Both the position numbers and the translations under genes were made by a program. A stretch of 64,000 nt of DNA from Candidatus Dormiibacterota bacterium (GTDB lineage Bacteria > Chloroflexota > Dormibacteria > Aeolococcales > Aeolococcaceae), in assembly GCA_003162415.1 (NCBI GenBank), contig PMOL01000007.1, positions 29,404 to 93,403 on the forward strand. Direction: 5' to 3'. The notes under the pieces were generated by a model that saw only the letters and a list, made by a program, of their open reading frames with translations, was not told the origin of the DNA and made no database searches. Below, piece after piece: positions 16,256 through 26,800 of the stretch. Every line of letters begins with the position of its first letter. The stretch's first letter is position 1.

Positions 16256-16757
16256 CCTCGGGCTCGTCTGCCTCGGCAGTCACCTCGGTTGTGTCGGTGT
16301 CGGCGAGGTTCGCCTCGTCCGTGGCCTCGAGCAGCTCGTCCGGCTCGACATCGCCCTCGGTCAGGGCGTCGGGCTCGGCGCGAACCAGTGTCATCTCGGA
16401 GCCGCCGATCGGCTGACGCCGCTCACGGATGCGTGCGTGCCGGCCGACCTTCTCGCGCAGGTAGAAGAGCTTTGCCCTGCGCACCTGGCCGTGGCGCAGC
16501 ACCTCGATCTTGTCGATCCGCGGAGCGTGCACGAGGAACGTGCGCTCGACACCGACACCGTGGGCGATGCGACGGACAGTGAAGCTGGTCGCGAGACCGA
16601 CCTTGCCCTTGAGTGCGATCACGACGCCCTCGAAGACCTGGACGCGCTCGCGAGTGCCTTCAACGACCTTGACGTGCACGCGCACGGTGTCACCTGAACG
16701 CAGGATGGGGACTTGCTGTTTTTCCTGCTCGCGCTTGAGCAGATCGATGACATTCAC
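16218..16757 (-). CDS. rplS: 50S ribosomal protein L19 with acidic C-terminal extension
   Basis: 179 residues against a usual ~115. The L19 core covers residues 1-115: [59 protein letters not shown] and [15 protein letters not shown] ~60-residue Glu/Asp/Ala tail ([20 protein letters not shown]) follows. L19 sits at the 30S-50S interface. The start is GTG 16757; the GTGA overlaps the trmD stop, so translation is coupled. Confidence 0.96.
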   Translation of the reverse strand: MNVIDLLKREQEKQQVPILRSGDTVRVHVKVVEGTRERVQVFEGVVIALKGKVGLATSFTVRRIAHGVGVERTFLVHAPRIDKIEVLRHGQVRRAKLFYLREKVGRHARIRERRQPIGGSEMTLVRAEPDALTEGDVEPDELLEATDEANLADTDTTEVTAEADEPEGAAAASESDGGA

Positions 16758-17461
16758 GTTGTTCCTCCGGGCCTTGGGGCAGACCGTATCAGATCAGGGC
16801 GACGCAGCCCGGTCCGTTGTGTACTTTCATTGCGGCGCCACGCGGCGATGGCTGCATGGTTGCCCTCGCGCAGGACGGCGGGGACCGAGCGGCCCTCGAA
16901 ATCAGCGGGGCGTGTGTAGAGCGGTGCCTCGAAACCGCCGCCGGCACCTTCGGAAAACGTCTCCTCGTCGAGCGACTCGGGAGAACCGACAACGCCGGGG
17001 ACAAGGCGAGCGGTTGCCTCGATCACCGCCATCGCGGCGACCTCGCCGCCGCTCAGCACGTAGTCGCCGACCGAGAGCTCGTCGCCGATCTCATCGCGCG
17101 CACGCTGGTCGACACCCTGGTAGCGGCCACAGACGAGCAGGACCGAGGGCTCCTGCGCGAGCTCGTGCGCGACGCTCTGGTCGAATTGCCGTCCCTGCGG
17201 GGAGAGCAGGATGCAGCGCACACCGGGCTCGGCCTCGCGCACTGCACGCACCGCGCGAATCACCGGCTCCGGCTTGAACACCATGCCCGCACCGCCGCCG
17301 AACGGCACGTCGTCCACCTGGCGATGCCGGCCCTGGGTGTACGTCCGCAGATCGTGCACGGACAGCTCGACATCGCCGGCCGCGAGCGCGCGCCCGACCA
17401 CCCCGATGCCGAGCGGGCCTGGAAACACCTCGGGAAAGATGGTGAGCACGTGGAAGCGCAT
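16754..17461 (-). CDS. trmD: tRNA (guanine-N1)-methyltransferase
   Basis: 235 residues from ATG 17461 ([13 protein letters not shown]). Seven upstream in-frame codons lie inside rimM and are not part of the conserved N-terminus. It makes m1G37 in tRNAs with G36, preventing +1 frameshifts. The trefoil-knot SAM site is visible as [39 protein letters not shown] and [16 protein letters not shown] couples it to rimM and GTGA to rplS, the standard rpsP-khpA-rimM-trmD-rplS block. Confidence 0.97.
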   Translation of the reverse strand: MRFHVLTIFPEVFPGPLGIGVVGRALAAGDVELSVHDLRTYTQGRHRQVDDVPFGGGAGMVFKPEPVIRAVRAVREAEPGVRCILLSPQGRQFDQSVAHELAQEPSVLLVCGRYQGVDQRARDEIGDELSVGDYVLSGGEVAAMAVIEATARLVPGVVGSPESLDEETFSEGAGGGFEAPLYTRPADFEGRSVPAVLREGNHAAIAAWRRNESTQRTGLRRPDLIRSAPRPGGTT

Positions 17462-17985
17462 CACACCGTTTCCTCGGTCCACGGCGTGACCGTGACGGTG
17501 CCACCCGGGACATCGATGGACGTCACGTAGTCGCGCGCCATCGGCAAACGGTGCACACCGGTTGCGTCACGGATGACCAGCACGTCATTGCCGACTCCCG
17601 CCTCGACGTCATCGACGACGCCGACATCGGTGCCGCCCGAATCGATGACACGCAGCCCGACGAGTTGCCAGACGAACCACTCGCCGTCGGAGAGCGGTCG
17701 GGCCGCATCGACGTCGACGCAGAGGTACACGCCGCGCAGCAGTGCGGCATCGGATGCGGAGGTGACCTCGTCGAATCCGAGGAGCACCGCGCTGCCTGGA
17801 CCCGGTCGCGACGTGCGCACCGTCAATATCCTCGCGCCGTCCTCGGTCTCGAGCCTGGTGCCGGGGGTGAACCGGCTCGGGTCGCCACCAATCGGCTCAG
17901 CCCTCACCTCGCCACGCACGCCGTGGGCACGAAGTACCTGCGCGGCGCGCAGCTTGGCTGGAGCGAGTGGATGGCCGCCGGTCAC
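17461..17985 (-). CDS. rimM: Ribosome maturation factor RimM
   Basis: 174 residues. The N-terminal RimM barrel has AAQVLRAHGVRGEVRAEPIG, and the C-terminal PRC barrel has DGEWFVWQLVGLRVID, DVGVVDDVEAGVGNDVLVI and HRLPMARDYVTSIDV. It binds S19 and helps assemble the 30S head. ATG 17985 overlaps the khpA stop (ATGA), and its own stop overlaps the trmD start. Confidence 0.95.
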   Translation of the reverse strand: MTGGHPLAPAKLRAAQVLRAHGVRGEVRAEPIGGDPSRFTPGTRLETEDGARILTVRTSRPGPGSAVLLGFDEVTSASDAALLRGVYLCVDVDAARPLSDGEWFVWQLVGLRVIDSGGTDVGVVDDVEAGVGNDVLVIRDATGVHRLPMARDYVTSIDVPGGTVTVTPWTEETV

Positions 17986-18227
17986 CGCAGGTCTTTCAAC
18001 TCGACCTGCACGCGCTGATGGTGACGCAGGCCGGCAGCACGAACCACCGCACGGACCGCCTCGATGTTGCGCCCGGTCTTGCCGATGAGCTTTCCCATGT
18101 CCTCTTCCGCAACCTGCAACGTCACGATGGTGCTCCGTCCCCGAGGACGCGCTTCGACGGCGACCGCCGACGGATTAGACACGATTCGCTCGGCTATGAA
18201 TTTCGTCAGGTCGGCGTAGTCGGTCAT
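17982..18227 (-). CDS. khpA: KH-domain RNA-binding protein KhpA
   Basis: 81 residues, a single KH domain with the GxxG loop in [19 protein letters not shown]. KhpA proteins form homo- or heterodimers (with KhpB/Jag) and bind sRNAs and mRNAs; the gene is normally placed between rpsP and rimM, as here. Overlaps of 4 nt on both sides show tight translational coupling. Confidence 0.95.
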   Translation of the reverse strand: MTDYADLTKFIAERIVSNPSAVAVEARPRGRSTIVTLQVAEEDMGKLIGKTGRNIEAVRAVVRAAGLRHHQRVQVELKDLR

Positions 18228-18940
18228 TCCGCTGCGTCGCTCTCGGCTGCGTCCCCGTCTGCGGCGGCGGGTCCTGTCGCCGCGGGGACCCCTCCTGCGG
18301 CGGGCTCCTCTGCGGCGGCGGGTCCTGTCGTCGCGGGGACCCCTCCCCGCCGCGCTTCAGGCGCGTCGGGGCTGCCCCCCGCAACGCCACCCGCCTCGTT
18401 CGGCGCCGCGGCGTCGGATACTGAAGGTGCCTCATCAGGGGCAGACGCAACTGCCTCGGCTTCCGTCGTTGGAGCTTCCGCGGGTTCCTTGGTGATTGCG
18501 GCGGCTTCGGCAGGCTCGGCGACCGCAATAGACGTATCGGCTTCCGCCGGCGCCGCCACTGCAGAGGTGACCTCGGCTTCCGCAGGCTCCGCCACCGCAA
18601 CTGCAGCATCGGCTTCCACAGGTTTCGCAGCTGGGGCAGCGGCTGGAGCCTTCTCGGGCTCGGCGACTTCCACTCGGGGCGTGATCTTGAATGGACGCGC
18701 GGCGAGGATGCCTTCCTTCACAAGGAGTTGGCGCGCGCTGTCGCTGGGACGCGCTCCCCGGCGCAACCACAGCTGCACGCGATCCGCGTCGATGCTCACC
18801 ACCGCCGGGTTCGGCAGCGGATCGTAGAAGCCGATCGACTCGATGAACCTGCCGTCGCGTGGGCTGCGCGAATCCGCAACCACCAGCCGGTACACCGGGC
18901 GTTTGGTGGTGCCCATTCGCTTCAACCTGATCTTGACCAA
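18224..18940 (-). CDS. rpsP: 30S ribosomal protein S16 with long Ala/Pro/Glu repeat tail
   Basis: 238 residues against a usual 80-90. The S16 core is normal: [35 protein letters not shown] and [13 protein letters not shown] chose TTG 18940 because AAAGGAG lies seven bases upstream and the family N-terminus begins there. From about residue 95 the protein is low-complexity: EPAEA-type units recur four times, then a duplicated GGVPA-TGPAAA block. The latter reflects a DNA direct repeat near 18264-18296 and 18312-18344. S16 stabilises 16S rRNA early in 30S assembly; the tail has no known role. The Shine-Dalgarno overlaps the ffh stop. Confidence 0.95.
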   Translation of the reverse strand: MVKIRLKRMGTTKRPVYRLVVADSRSPRDGRFIESIGFYDPLPNPAVVSIDADRVQLWLRRGARPSDSARQLLVKEGILAARPFKITPRVEVAEPEKAPAAAPAAKPVEADAAVAVAEPAEAEVTSAVAAPAEADTSIAVAEPAEAAAITKEPAEAPTTEAEAVASAPDEAPSVSDAAAPNEAGGVAGGSPDAPEARRGGVPATTGPAAAEEPAAGGVPAATGPAAADGDAAESDAAE

Positions 18941-18953
18941 TGTCGTGCTCCTT

Positions 18954-20339
18954 TCAGAAACCTGCTTGTCCGAGTTGGGTTGGATCGATGTTCTTGAGCT
19001 GTCTGAGCATTCGAGCCTTGCCGCGAACACCCTTGGTGCTCTTGCCGCCGCCGAGGCTCTTGAACATGCTCTGCATCTGTTCAAAACCCTTGAGCAGGCG
19101 GTTGACATCGGCGATCGTCGTGCCGCTGCCGATCGCGATGCGTTTGCGCCGCGAGCCCTTGATGATTTCGGGGTGACGGCGCTCGTAGATCGTCATCGAG
19201 AGCACGATCGCTTCCATCCGTCCGAGATCGTTCTCCGACGGCATCGCGGCACCGGCCTGCTGCACGAGTTTGCGGCCACCGGGCAGCATGCCGAGCACGC
19301 CTTCGAGCGAGCCCATCCCGCGCAACTGACGGAGCTGTGCGAGCCAGTCGTCCATGGTGAGGCGGCCGGCAAAAGAACGCTCCACCATCTCCTCGGCGTT
19401 CTTCTGGTCGAACTGTTCCTGCGCGCGCTCGACGAGCGTGAGCACGTCACCCATGCCGAGAATTCGCGACGCCATCCGGTCGGGCGCGAATGGCTCGAGG
19501 TCGGAGACCTTCTCGCCGATGCCCGTGTACATGATCGGCTTGCCGATCGTCTCGCGCATGGACAGCGCCGCACCGCCGCGTGCATCACCGTCGAGCTTGG
19601 TGAGGATCACTCCGTCGACGCTGACGGCATCGTCGAATCCCTTGGCGACGTTCACAGCCTCCTGGCCCGTCATGGCGTCGACGGCGAGGATCACCTCGTG
19701 AACGGTGGTGGCCTTGCGGATCTGACGCAGCTCATCGAGCAGCGGCTCGTCGATCTGCAGCCGGCCTGCGGTGTCGATGATGACGACGTCGCAGTTGAGC
19801 CTGGTTGCTTCCGCGACGCCGCGCGCTGCGAGCTGCGCAACTTTGGACGTCCCATCCGGGACGGTCACCGGGATCTGGTTGTCCAGCCCCAACTTCTGGA
19901 GCTGTTGCACTGCCGCCGGTCGCGTGATGTCGGCGGCAACCAGCATCGGCCTGTGGCCGTCCCGCCGGATGGCCAGGCCGAGTTTGGCTGCGGTGGTGGT
20001 CTTGCCTGAACCCTGGAGCCCGACCAGCATGATCACGGTCGGCGGGTGCGACTGGTACTGGATCTTGCGTTGCTCTCCGCCGAGCAGGGCGACGAGCTCG
20101 TCGTTGACGATCTTCACGATCTGCTGTCCGGGCGTCAGGGACTCGAGCACGTCGATGCCGATCGCGCGCTCGCGGATCCGGTCGACGAAGGCCCGGGCCA
20201 CTCGGAAGTTGACGTCAGCTTCGAGCAGGGCCACGCGGACCTCGCGCAACCCGACCTCGACGTCCTCCTTGGTCAGCCGGCCGCGTCCGGAGAAGCGGCG
20301 GAGTGCGGTGGCGAGTCGATCACTGAGTGTTTCGAACAT
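18954..20339 (-). CDS. ffh: Signal recognition particle protein Ffh
   Basis: 461 residues, full length. NG GTPase domain: [19 protein letters not shown] (G1), [13 protein letters not shown] (G3), [15 protein letters not shown] (G4/insertion). The M domain follows with [19 protein letters not shown] and ends in [13 protein letters not shown]. It binds 4.5S RNA and signal sequences and docks on FtsY, encoded 2.6 kb upstream in the same direction. It begins two bases after the ylxM stop. Confidence 0.98.
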   Translation of the reverse strand: MFETLSDRLATALRRFSGRGRLTKEDVEVGLREVRVALLEADVNFRVARAFVDRIRERAIGIDVLESLTPGQQIVKIVNDELVALLGGEQRKIQYQSHPPTVIMLVGLQGSGKTTTAAKLGLAIRRDGHRPMLVAADITRPAAVQQLQKLGLDNQIPVTVPDGTSKVAQLAARGVAEATRLNCDVVIIDTAGRLQIDEPLLDELRQIRKATTVHEVILAVDAMTGQEAVNVAKGFDDAVSVDGVILTKLDGDARGGAALSMRETIGKPIMYTGIGEKVSDLEPFAPDRMASRILGMGDVLTLVERAQEQFDQKNAEEMVERSFAGRLTMDDWLAQLRQLRGMGSLEGVLGMLPGGRKLVQQAGAAMPSENDLGRMEAIVLSMTIYERRHPEIIKGSRRKRIAIGSGTTIADVNRLLKGFEQMQSMFKSLGGGKSTKGVRGKARMLRQLKNIDPTQLGQAGF

Positions 20340-20341
20340 GG

Positions 20342-20665
20342 TCAGGCGCCCACCACCAGCGTCGTTGCCAGCCGGGCGCGCAGGACCGCCTCGATGCGAT
20401 CACGCCGGTCGAGCTCGGCTGCGTGCCCGAGACGATCCTCGAAGTGCTCGAGCTGTGCAAGAGCGCGGCGAACAAGGTCGTGGGCGCCGCTCCGAGTGCA
20501 TGCGAAATGCTCGGCAAGCTCAGTGAACGACCAGTCCTCGTGGAGATGGAGCCGGCAGGCCTCGCGCTGGTGATCGGTGAGCATGGCGCCGTACACGTCG
20601 AGGAGCCGCTCCTGCAGGACGCGGGAGGTCAGCACCTGGGGGGTGGATTGATCTGTCAAGGGCAA
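20342..20665 (-). CDS. ylxM: YlxM/p13-like SRP-associated HTH protein
   Basis: 107 residues. Sigma-70 region-4-like helix-turn-helix: VYGAMLTDHQREACRLHLHE, DWSFTELAEHFACTRSGAHD, LVRRALAQLEHFEDRLG. UPF0122 proteins are encoded next to ffh and, in Streptococcus and Bacillus, modulate SRP activity. The position two bases before ffh fits. The normal upstream neighbour ftsY is displaced by the efflux cassette. Confidence 0.88.
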   Translation of the reverse strand: MPLTDQSTPQVLTSRVLQERLLDVYGAMLTDHQREACRLHLHEDWSFTELAEHFACTRSGAHDLVRRALAQLEHFEDRLGHAAELDRRDRIEAVLRARLATTLVVGA

Positions 20666-20783
20666 GACCTTGACATGCTACCCGATTCGCCCGAATTGAC
20701 AGCCGGACGCGACAGAGGCGCCGGCCGAGCCGGTGGCGCATCGCCACCGAGCCATTGACAGCCGACGGCTCCTGTGGATCGCT

Positions 20784-22199
20784 CTACGCGGCGGCAGTCT
20801 CCCCGATACGGGTCGCCGTCTCGGTGGACGCCAGGCGCTTGCGGGCGGGGATCAACGCTGCCGCAACCGCCCCAACCGCGACCACCCCGCCGCCGACGAT
20901 CACCGCCGGCGTCAGCCCGGCCACGAAGGTCGCACCCGAGACGTAGCCGCCCCAGTGAGCGAAGATCGACGCCAGCACGGTGACCCCAAGGACACCGCCG
21001 AGCTCACGAATGGCGTTGTTTGCCCCCGACGCCTTGCCCTCCTCACGGGCGCTCACCGAGCTGAGCACCACGTTCGCAACCGGCGCGAAGAACATGCCCA
21101 TGCCGACGCCGCTGAGAATGAACGGGATGATGAAGGCCGAGTAGGGCACGGTCGGCGTCACCACGAGCCCGATCCAGATCAACCCGGTTGCCTGGAGCGC
21201 GAGCCCGATCGCCATCAGCGTGCGGCCGTTGATCCGATCCGAGAGCGCACCGGCTGTCGGTGCCACGATGATCGGCATCGCCGTCCACGGGAGGATGCGC
21301 AGGCCCGCGGAGAGCGGAGAAAGTCCTTGCACGGTCTGGAAGAACTGGGCAAGCAGGAAGACGCTGCCGAACATCCCGAAGAACATGAACAGCGATGCTG
21401 CGTTGGCGCCACTGAACGTGCGGTTGTTGAAATACCGGATCGGCAGCATCGGGGCCTTGGAGCGAAGCTCGTAGGCGACGAACCCGACCATCAACGCCAC
21501 GCCGACGCCGAGGGTGCCGAGGATCTCCGGGCTCGTCCAGCCCTGTTGATTGGCACGCACCAATCCCCAGACGATCGCGAACAGACCGGCGCTCGCGATG
21601 ACCAGACCGCCGAGATCGAGGTGGCTGTCGGCGCCGCGAGTCTCACTCAGGCGAATCCGCGCAAGCGGGGCGAGCAGGAGGCCGATCGGCACGTTCACCC
21701 AGAATATCCAGTGCCACGAGATGCCCTGGACGATGGCGCCGCCGACGATCGGTCCGACCGCGACGGCCAGGCCACCGATGCCTCCCCACGCGCCGAGCGC
21801 GACCCCGCGACGGTTCGCCGGGACGGCCGCACTCAGGATGGTTAGTGTCAACGGTGTCACCATCGCGGCGCCCGCTCCCTGGATGGCGCGCGCGACGATC
21901 AACATGGTCGCGCTGGTTGCCAGCGCAGACCCGGCCGAACCGAGCGTGAAGACGGCGAGCCCGATCGAGAAGATGCGCCGCCTGCCGAAGCGATCCCCGA
22001 GCGCGGCGCCGGTGAGCAGGAGGACCGCGAACGTCAGCGTGTACGCGTTAATCGTCCACTCCAGCTGCTGAAGGTTCGCGTTGAGGTCGTGACGGATCAC
22101 CGGCAAGGCGGTGGTCACGACCAGGTTGTCGAGGGTGACCATGAACAGCGCGAGCGAGGTGATCGCAAATGTCCAGATGACCTGGGACCGTCGAGCCAT
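20784..22199 (-). CDS. MFS multidrug transporter, DHA2 (14-TM) family
   Basis: 471 residues with about 14 hydrophobic segments. Helix 1 carries FMVTLDNLVVTTALPVI, the DHA2 D1-type motif; loop 2-3 has GDRFGRRRIFSIG (motif A); helix 5 has GLAVAVGPIVGGAIVQGISW (motif C, antiporter signature). Proton-driven export of amphipathic drugs is expected; the substrate is not readable. GGAGG precedes the ATG. It lies downstream of tetR on the same strand, with a second operator-like palindrome in the gap. Confidence 0.92.
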   Translation of the reverse strand: MARRSQVIWTFAITSLALFMVTLDNLVVTTALPVIRHDLNANLQQLEWTINAYTLTFAVLLLTGAALGDRFGRRRIFSIGLAVFTLGSAGSALATSATMLIVARAIQGAGAAMVTPLTLTILSAAVPANRRGVALGAWGGIGGLAVAVGPIVGGAIVQGISWHWIFWVNVPIGLLLAPLARIRLSETRGADSHLDLGGLVIASAGLFAIVWGLVRANQQGWTSPEILGTLGVGVALMVGFVAYELRSKAPMLPIRYFNNRTFSGANAASLFMFFGMFGSVFLLAQFFQTVQGLSPLSAGLRILPWTAMPIIVAPTAGALSDRINGRTLMAIGLALQATGLIWIGLVVTPTVPYSAFIIPFILSGVGMGMFFAPVANVVLSSVSAREEGKASGANNAIRELGGVLGVTVLASIFAHWGGYVSGATFVAGLTPAVIVGGGVVAVGAVAAALIPARKRLASTETATRIGETAAA

Positions 22200-22257
22200 G
22201 GTGCCGTTCCTCCGTGATTGGTTGCGGTTGGATCTACTGTTGTTTCGGTCGGTTCTA

Positions 22258-22269
22258 GTGATTACTCAC
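22258..22269. promoter_or_regulatory. Second TetR operator-like site upstream of MFS gene
   Basis: GTGATTACTCAC differs by one base from the perfect palindrome GTGAGTACTCAC in the tetR promoter. It lies in the tetR-MFS gap, about 60 bases before the transporter start, so the repressor probably controls both genes. Confidence 0.6.
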
Positions 22270-22299
22270 TCACTTCGATGGGCAAAAAAAATGCCGGGC

Positions 22300-22872
22300 T
22301 CACAGGCCCAACTTGGCGTTCATGGCGCAGCCCTCGATGAGCCGTATGGCCCATGCTTGAGGCTCGTCGATCTGACCCATCATGGCCAGAACATTCAGCA
22401 GCATCCCCTGGGCGAGGAACGAGCTGAGTCGCGCCGAGCCGAGACCGGTGAGTCGTTCCACGAGGCGAAAGAGCTCGCCGAATCCGTCGGCGACCACGGC
22501 ACGAATGGCCAGATCGTCGCAGGCCGCGTATGACTGCAGTTGCGCCCGCAACCTGAGCGGGCTCCTGCGGATCTCGTCGATGTACGCATCCCCCATCGCC
22601 GCCAGCGCCGCTTCGCCCTCGAGGCCTTTCGCCGCCCGCTGGAACAGCGACTCGGTGTCCTCGAAGCATCGCTTGATGGTGGCGACGATCAACTCTCGCT
22701 TGGTGCCGAAGAGCCGGAAGAGATACGGCTGGGAGATGCCGGCCATCCGTGCGATCACATCCGTTGAGGCGCCCTCATAGCCGCGCTCGGCAAAAACCGT
22801 CACTGCGGCTTCGAGGATCTGCTCGCGCCTCTCCGGAGCGGTGAGACGTTCGGTGGTCGCTGTAGGGGTCAC
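22300..22872 (-). CDS. TetR-family repressor of the adjacent efflux pump
   Basis: 190 residues. N-terminal HTH: RREQILEAAVTVFAERGYEG, ASTDVIARMAGISQPYLFRL and FGTKRELIVATIKR. The ligand-binding C-terminal half (LRAQLQSYAACDDLAIRAVV) is variable, as expected. Its promoter contains a palindrome placed between -35 and -10, the classic autorepression layout. ATG 22872 lies 1-3 bases from the predicted transcription start, so the mRNA is probably leaderless. Confidence 0.92.
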   Translation of the reverse strand: MTPTATTERLTAPERREQILEAAVTVFAERGYEGASTDVIARMAGISQPYLFRLFGTKRELIVATIKRCFEDTESLFQRAAKGLEGEAALAAMGDAYIDEIRRSPLRLRAQLQSYAACDDLAIRAVVADGFGELFRLVERLTGLGSARLSSFLAQGMLLNVLAMMGQIDEPQAWAIRLIEGCAMNAKLGL

Positions 22873-22880
22873 GAGACGCT

Positions 22881-22909
22881 ATGGTAGTGAGTACTCACCA
22901 CCTTGTCAA
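22881..22909 (-). promoter_or_regulatory. tetR promoter with embedded operator
   Basis: On the minus strand TTGACA (22909-22904) and TACCAT (22886-22881) are spaced by exactly 17 bases. The spacer contains the perfect palindrome GTGAGTACTCAC (22887-22898), extended imperfectly to 20 bp (22883-22902). A bound TetR dimer would block both promoter elements. Confidence 0.78.
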
Positions 22910-22919
22910 GAGCCAGGGC

Positions 22920-23873
22920 TCAGGGGGTTGCCCCGAAGAGCGCATCCAGGTATGCGGCCGGGTCGAAGACGTTGAGATCGTCGAGATCCTCACCCATGCC
23001 GACCAGCTTGACCGGGACCTTCAACTGCTCCTCCACCGCGAGGAGGGTCCCGCCCCGGGCGCTCCCATCGAGCTTGGTGATCACGAGGCCTGTCAACCTG
23101 GTCGTCTCGTGGAACGCGAGCGCCTGCCGCATCGCGTTCATCCCGGTGGTCGCGTCGACGACGAGGAGCACCTCGTGAGGCGCCTCGGGGATCAGGCGTT
23201 CCACCACCCGGCGAATCTTGCCCAGCTCCGCCATGAGGTTGACCTTGGTGTGCAGCCGCCCCGCGGTATCGACGAGGACCACGTCGATCCGGCGCGCCTC
23301 GGCCGCCTGGATGGCATCGAACACCACCGCACCGGGGTCGGCTCCCGGCTGATGCGCGACCACGTCGGTACCGGCTCGGTCCGCCCAGACGCGCATCTGG
23401 TCGATCGCCGCCGCTCGATAGGTGTCCGCCGCGGCGATGAGCGAGCTCCGGCCCTCCTCGCGCAACCGGTACGCAAGCTTGCCGATCGTCGTGGTCTTGC
23501 CGCTTCCGTTGACGCCGACCACGAGCACCACGCTGGGGACCGCTCCGAGGCTCAGCGAACGGTCATAGGTATTCATGACCGCGAGGATCTCCCCCTTGAG
23601 CGCCCCGATAGCCACGGCTCCGTCGGCGAGCTTCTCCCGGCGGGCCCGCTCGCGCAGCGCGGCGGTGAGCCGTTCCGAGAGCTCCACCCCGCAATCGGCG
23701 GCGATGAGGACCTCGGTCAGCTCGTCGAAGAAGGCGTCGTCGAGCTTTCGTCCGGGTGCGGCAAGCCCGTGCATCTCGGCGCTGAACGCGCTCGACGCCT
23801 TGTCCATGCGGCCCGATACCCGCCGCCACCACGCGCTCCGCCGTACCGGTGCGACCACCTCGTCGGAGGTCAC
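22920..23873 (-). CDS. ftsY: SRP receptor FtsY
   Basis: 317 residues. NG domain with VVGVNGSGKTTTIGKLAYRL (G1), AAADTYRAAAIDQMRVW, VLVDTAGRLHTK (G3), ITKLDGSARGGTLLA (G4). Only a short N-terminal segment precedes the N domain; the acidic A domain of proteobacterial FtsY is absent. It docks the SRP-ribosome at the membrane. ATG 23873 overlaps the smc stop (ATGA). Confidence 0.97.
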   Translation of the reverse strand: MTSDEVVAPVRRSAWWRRVSGRMDKASSAFSAEMHGLAAPGRKLDDAFFDELTEVLIAADCGVELSERLTAALRERARREKLADGAVAIGALKGEILAVMNTYDRSLSLGAVPSVVLVVGVNGSGKTTTIGKLAYRLREEGRSSLIAAADTYRAAAIDQMRVWADRAGTDVVAHQPGADPGAVVFDAIQAAEARRIDVVLVDTAGRLHTKVNLMAELGKIRRVVERLIPEAPHEVLLVVDATTGMNAMRQALAFHETTRLTGLVITKLDGSARGGTLLAVEEQLKVPVKLVGMGEDLDDLNVFDPAAYLDALFGATP

Positions 23874-26800
23874 CCGGCCACCCTGCGCAGCGACGCCGTC
23901 GGCGAGGCGACGACCTCCGCCTCGTCGAATCGAACCCCGAGCACCGAGCTCGTGCCGTCGGCGTCGATGGTCACACCCCAGAGCGCATCGGCCGCAGCCA
24001 TGGTGATGTGGTTGTGGGTGACGACGAGGAACTGCTGCGTGGCGCCGAGCCGGCGGAGCAGCCTGGTGAAGCGGAGCACGTTGCTATCGTCGAGGGCCGC
24101 GTCGACTTCATCGAAGACGTAGAACGGGCTCGGGTTCACCTGCTGCAGCGCCAGGACCACGGCCAGCGCGGTCAGGGCTCGCTCGCCACCGCTGAGCAGC
24201 CGGAGCGGCGTCTGCCGCTTCCCCGGCGGCTGGGCGAGGATCTCGACGCCGGGCCGGCGCTCCGCCCGTGGCGGCTCCACACCGTCGAGGTCGAGGACGG
24301 GCTCCGGCTCCTCGAGCCGCAGCGTCGCCTTGCCCCCCGGGAACAGCTCCGCGTAGAGCTCCTGGAAGTGGAAGGACACCGCGCCGAAGACCGTGTCGAA
24401 TCGCTGCTCGATCTCGCGCTCGAGATGACGAGCCATGGCACGAAGGCCGGCGCAGGCGCGGGCCAGGTCGTCCCGCTGCGCCGCGATGGAGAGCACCCGC
24501 GCCGTCAGCGCCTCGTGCTGCTCGGGTGCGAGCGCGTTCACTGCGCCCAGGGCGGCGATCCGGCGCTCCAGACGGACGATCTCGCGTTCGGCCCGCTCAG
24601 CCGCGGCGGGATCGAGCTCGATCGAATCGTCGTCAGTCAGGTCCCGCACCGCGTCGGCATGCTCTGCGACCTGCGCTTCGCAGGCAACGACCTCTAGCTC
24701 CGCGGCATGGAGCTCGTCGCCGGCGCGGGCGACAGCCACCGCGACCTCCGCATGCTCGGTCTCGAGCGCCAGGACTCCGAGCTCGAGCTCAGCGATCGGT
24801 TGTGCGACCAGGTCATATTCATGCTGCGCGGTCGATTGCTCAAGAGCCGCACGTACAGCCTCCCCGCGGCCCTGGAGCCCGTGGACGATTGCCGCCAGCG
24901 CGTCGCCTTCGGCGATGAGCCGCCGCGTTTCCGCCGCAGCGAGCCGAGACCGCGCCGCGTCTAGCGCGCGGCGAGCAGCTTCGCGACGCTCTTCGACGTG
25001 GGCGCCCTCGGCCTTTGCTCTGGACAGGACGAGCTCCGCCTCCTCGGCCGCACTCCGCGCGGTGTCGGCCGCCGCACGAACCTGGCGGGCGTGCGCCTCG
25101 GCAGACCCGGCTGCGCCTTCGAGGCCGGAATGCCGCTCAACCGCGGCTGCCAGCTGCCGATCGGTGGCGGCCTGTGCCTCGAGGGCCGCATCGGCCTCGG
25201 CCCTGCGAGTGATCAGCATCGTCGCGCCGCGTTCGGTCTGCGTTGCGGCCGTATCCAGTGCTTGCTGAGCGCCAACCGCCAACGCGGCGGCGGCGGCTTC
25301 GTCGGCACGAGCCCCGCGATCCGCCTCGACGGCGACCGAGAGTGCCTGGTCCAGGTCATTGAGGCGATCCCGGGAATTGGCGGCGGTGGCGACCGCCGCC
25401 GCCTCGAGGCGCTGAGAGCGATCAGCAGCCAGCGACGCCGCACGCTCATCACGAGCGAGGTCGATGGTGTCGACTGCGCGGCCTCCGCGCAGCCCGGTCG
25501 GGGTCACCACGGTGCCATCGCGGAGCACAGCGAGCGACGCGCCCCGGGCGAACGCCTGCTGCGCCGAATCGAGGTCAGGCACAACCCAGACACCGTGCAG
25601 CAGACGGCTCACAGCGCCTACCGCCTCGGGCAATACCTCGACGGCGCCGGACAGCAGCACGAACGGCTCAGGGGCGGGCTGCTCGATGACCGCGTCGAGG
25701 CCGGCGCGGACGAGGCGTTCGCGTGGGCCCTCTCGATCGAGGTGGGCCGCCGCGGCCGCCAGGTCGTCGACCAGCCACGCGCCGAGGTGCTCCTCCAGAG
25801 CCGCCGCGACGGCGCCGGCGAACTCGTCATTGGTGATCTGCAGGCAATCGACCAGGCGGCGCGCCCGGAGGGTGCCCGATGCAACCGCCCGAGCGATTCC
25901 CCCGTCCGCGGCGCTGCCGCTGAGCCTGCCGCGAGCTGCTGCGAGCGCTGCGAGGGCGAGACGTGCCTCGCCGGCCGCGTCCGCGACAGCCCGGTCGGCC
26001 GCATTGACCGCCTCCCAGGCCGCATCGACCGCGCTCCGTGCCTCGCCGACCTTGGCGGCCGTGAGTCGCGCACGCTGCGCGGCCTGATTCGCCTCCGCCA
26101 GCCGCGCCGACAGCGAGGTGTCGAGCTCCGCGACGTGAGCGGCGGCCATCTCGCATTCGCTGACCAGGGCCGTCACCGCTGCCGCAGCCAGCTCGGCGCG
26201 CGCGATCGCGGCACGCGACTCGGCGGCGGCACTGGCGCGGTCGCTCTCGGCAGCAGCGAGCGCTCCGGCGGCGGCGGCGAAGCGTTCCTCGTCGATAGCG
26301 GATTCGGCGGCGGCTTCGGTCGCTGCGAGCCGCAGCCGGTCCGCCTCGCGTTCCAACAGATCCCAGGTGCGCTGCTCATCACCCGCTTCGACGGCGGCCA
26401 GCGCCTCGGCCGCGGCGCGCACCTCGGGCACGATCGCATCGAGGTCGGCCACCGCAACGCCGCGTTGTACCACTGCGGAACGGAGGCGGTCGGCGAACCG
26501 CCGCTGCAGCCCCTCGCCGCGTTCAACCTGAATCCTGGCCTCCTCGAGACGGCGAGCTGCCCCGTCACGAGCCGCACGAGCGGCGTCAAGACGCTGGCGG
26601 GCAGCAGCGGATCGGTGCGCAAATGCGGCGTCCGCTTCGGACGCGGCCTCACACCGACCGAGCGCCTGCTCCAGGCGCCGCCGAGCGAGCTTGAGGCTCG
26701 CTCTCGCGGCGCGCCATTCCTCGTGCGCGAGGCTGCCTCGCAACTCGGTGAGGCGCTGGCTCATGGTCCGGAGCTCGATCGCCGCCGCGGACTGGTCGCT

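Noticed and set aside
16000..20700. Possible second-strand genes antisense to rplS-trmD-rimM-ffh
   Set aside because: All are shadows of the conserved ribosome/SRP block; no motif or start signal supports them.
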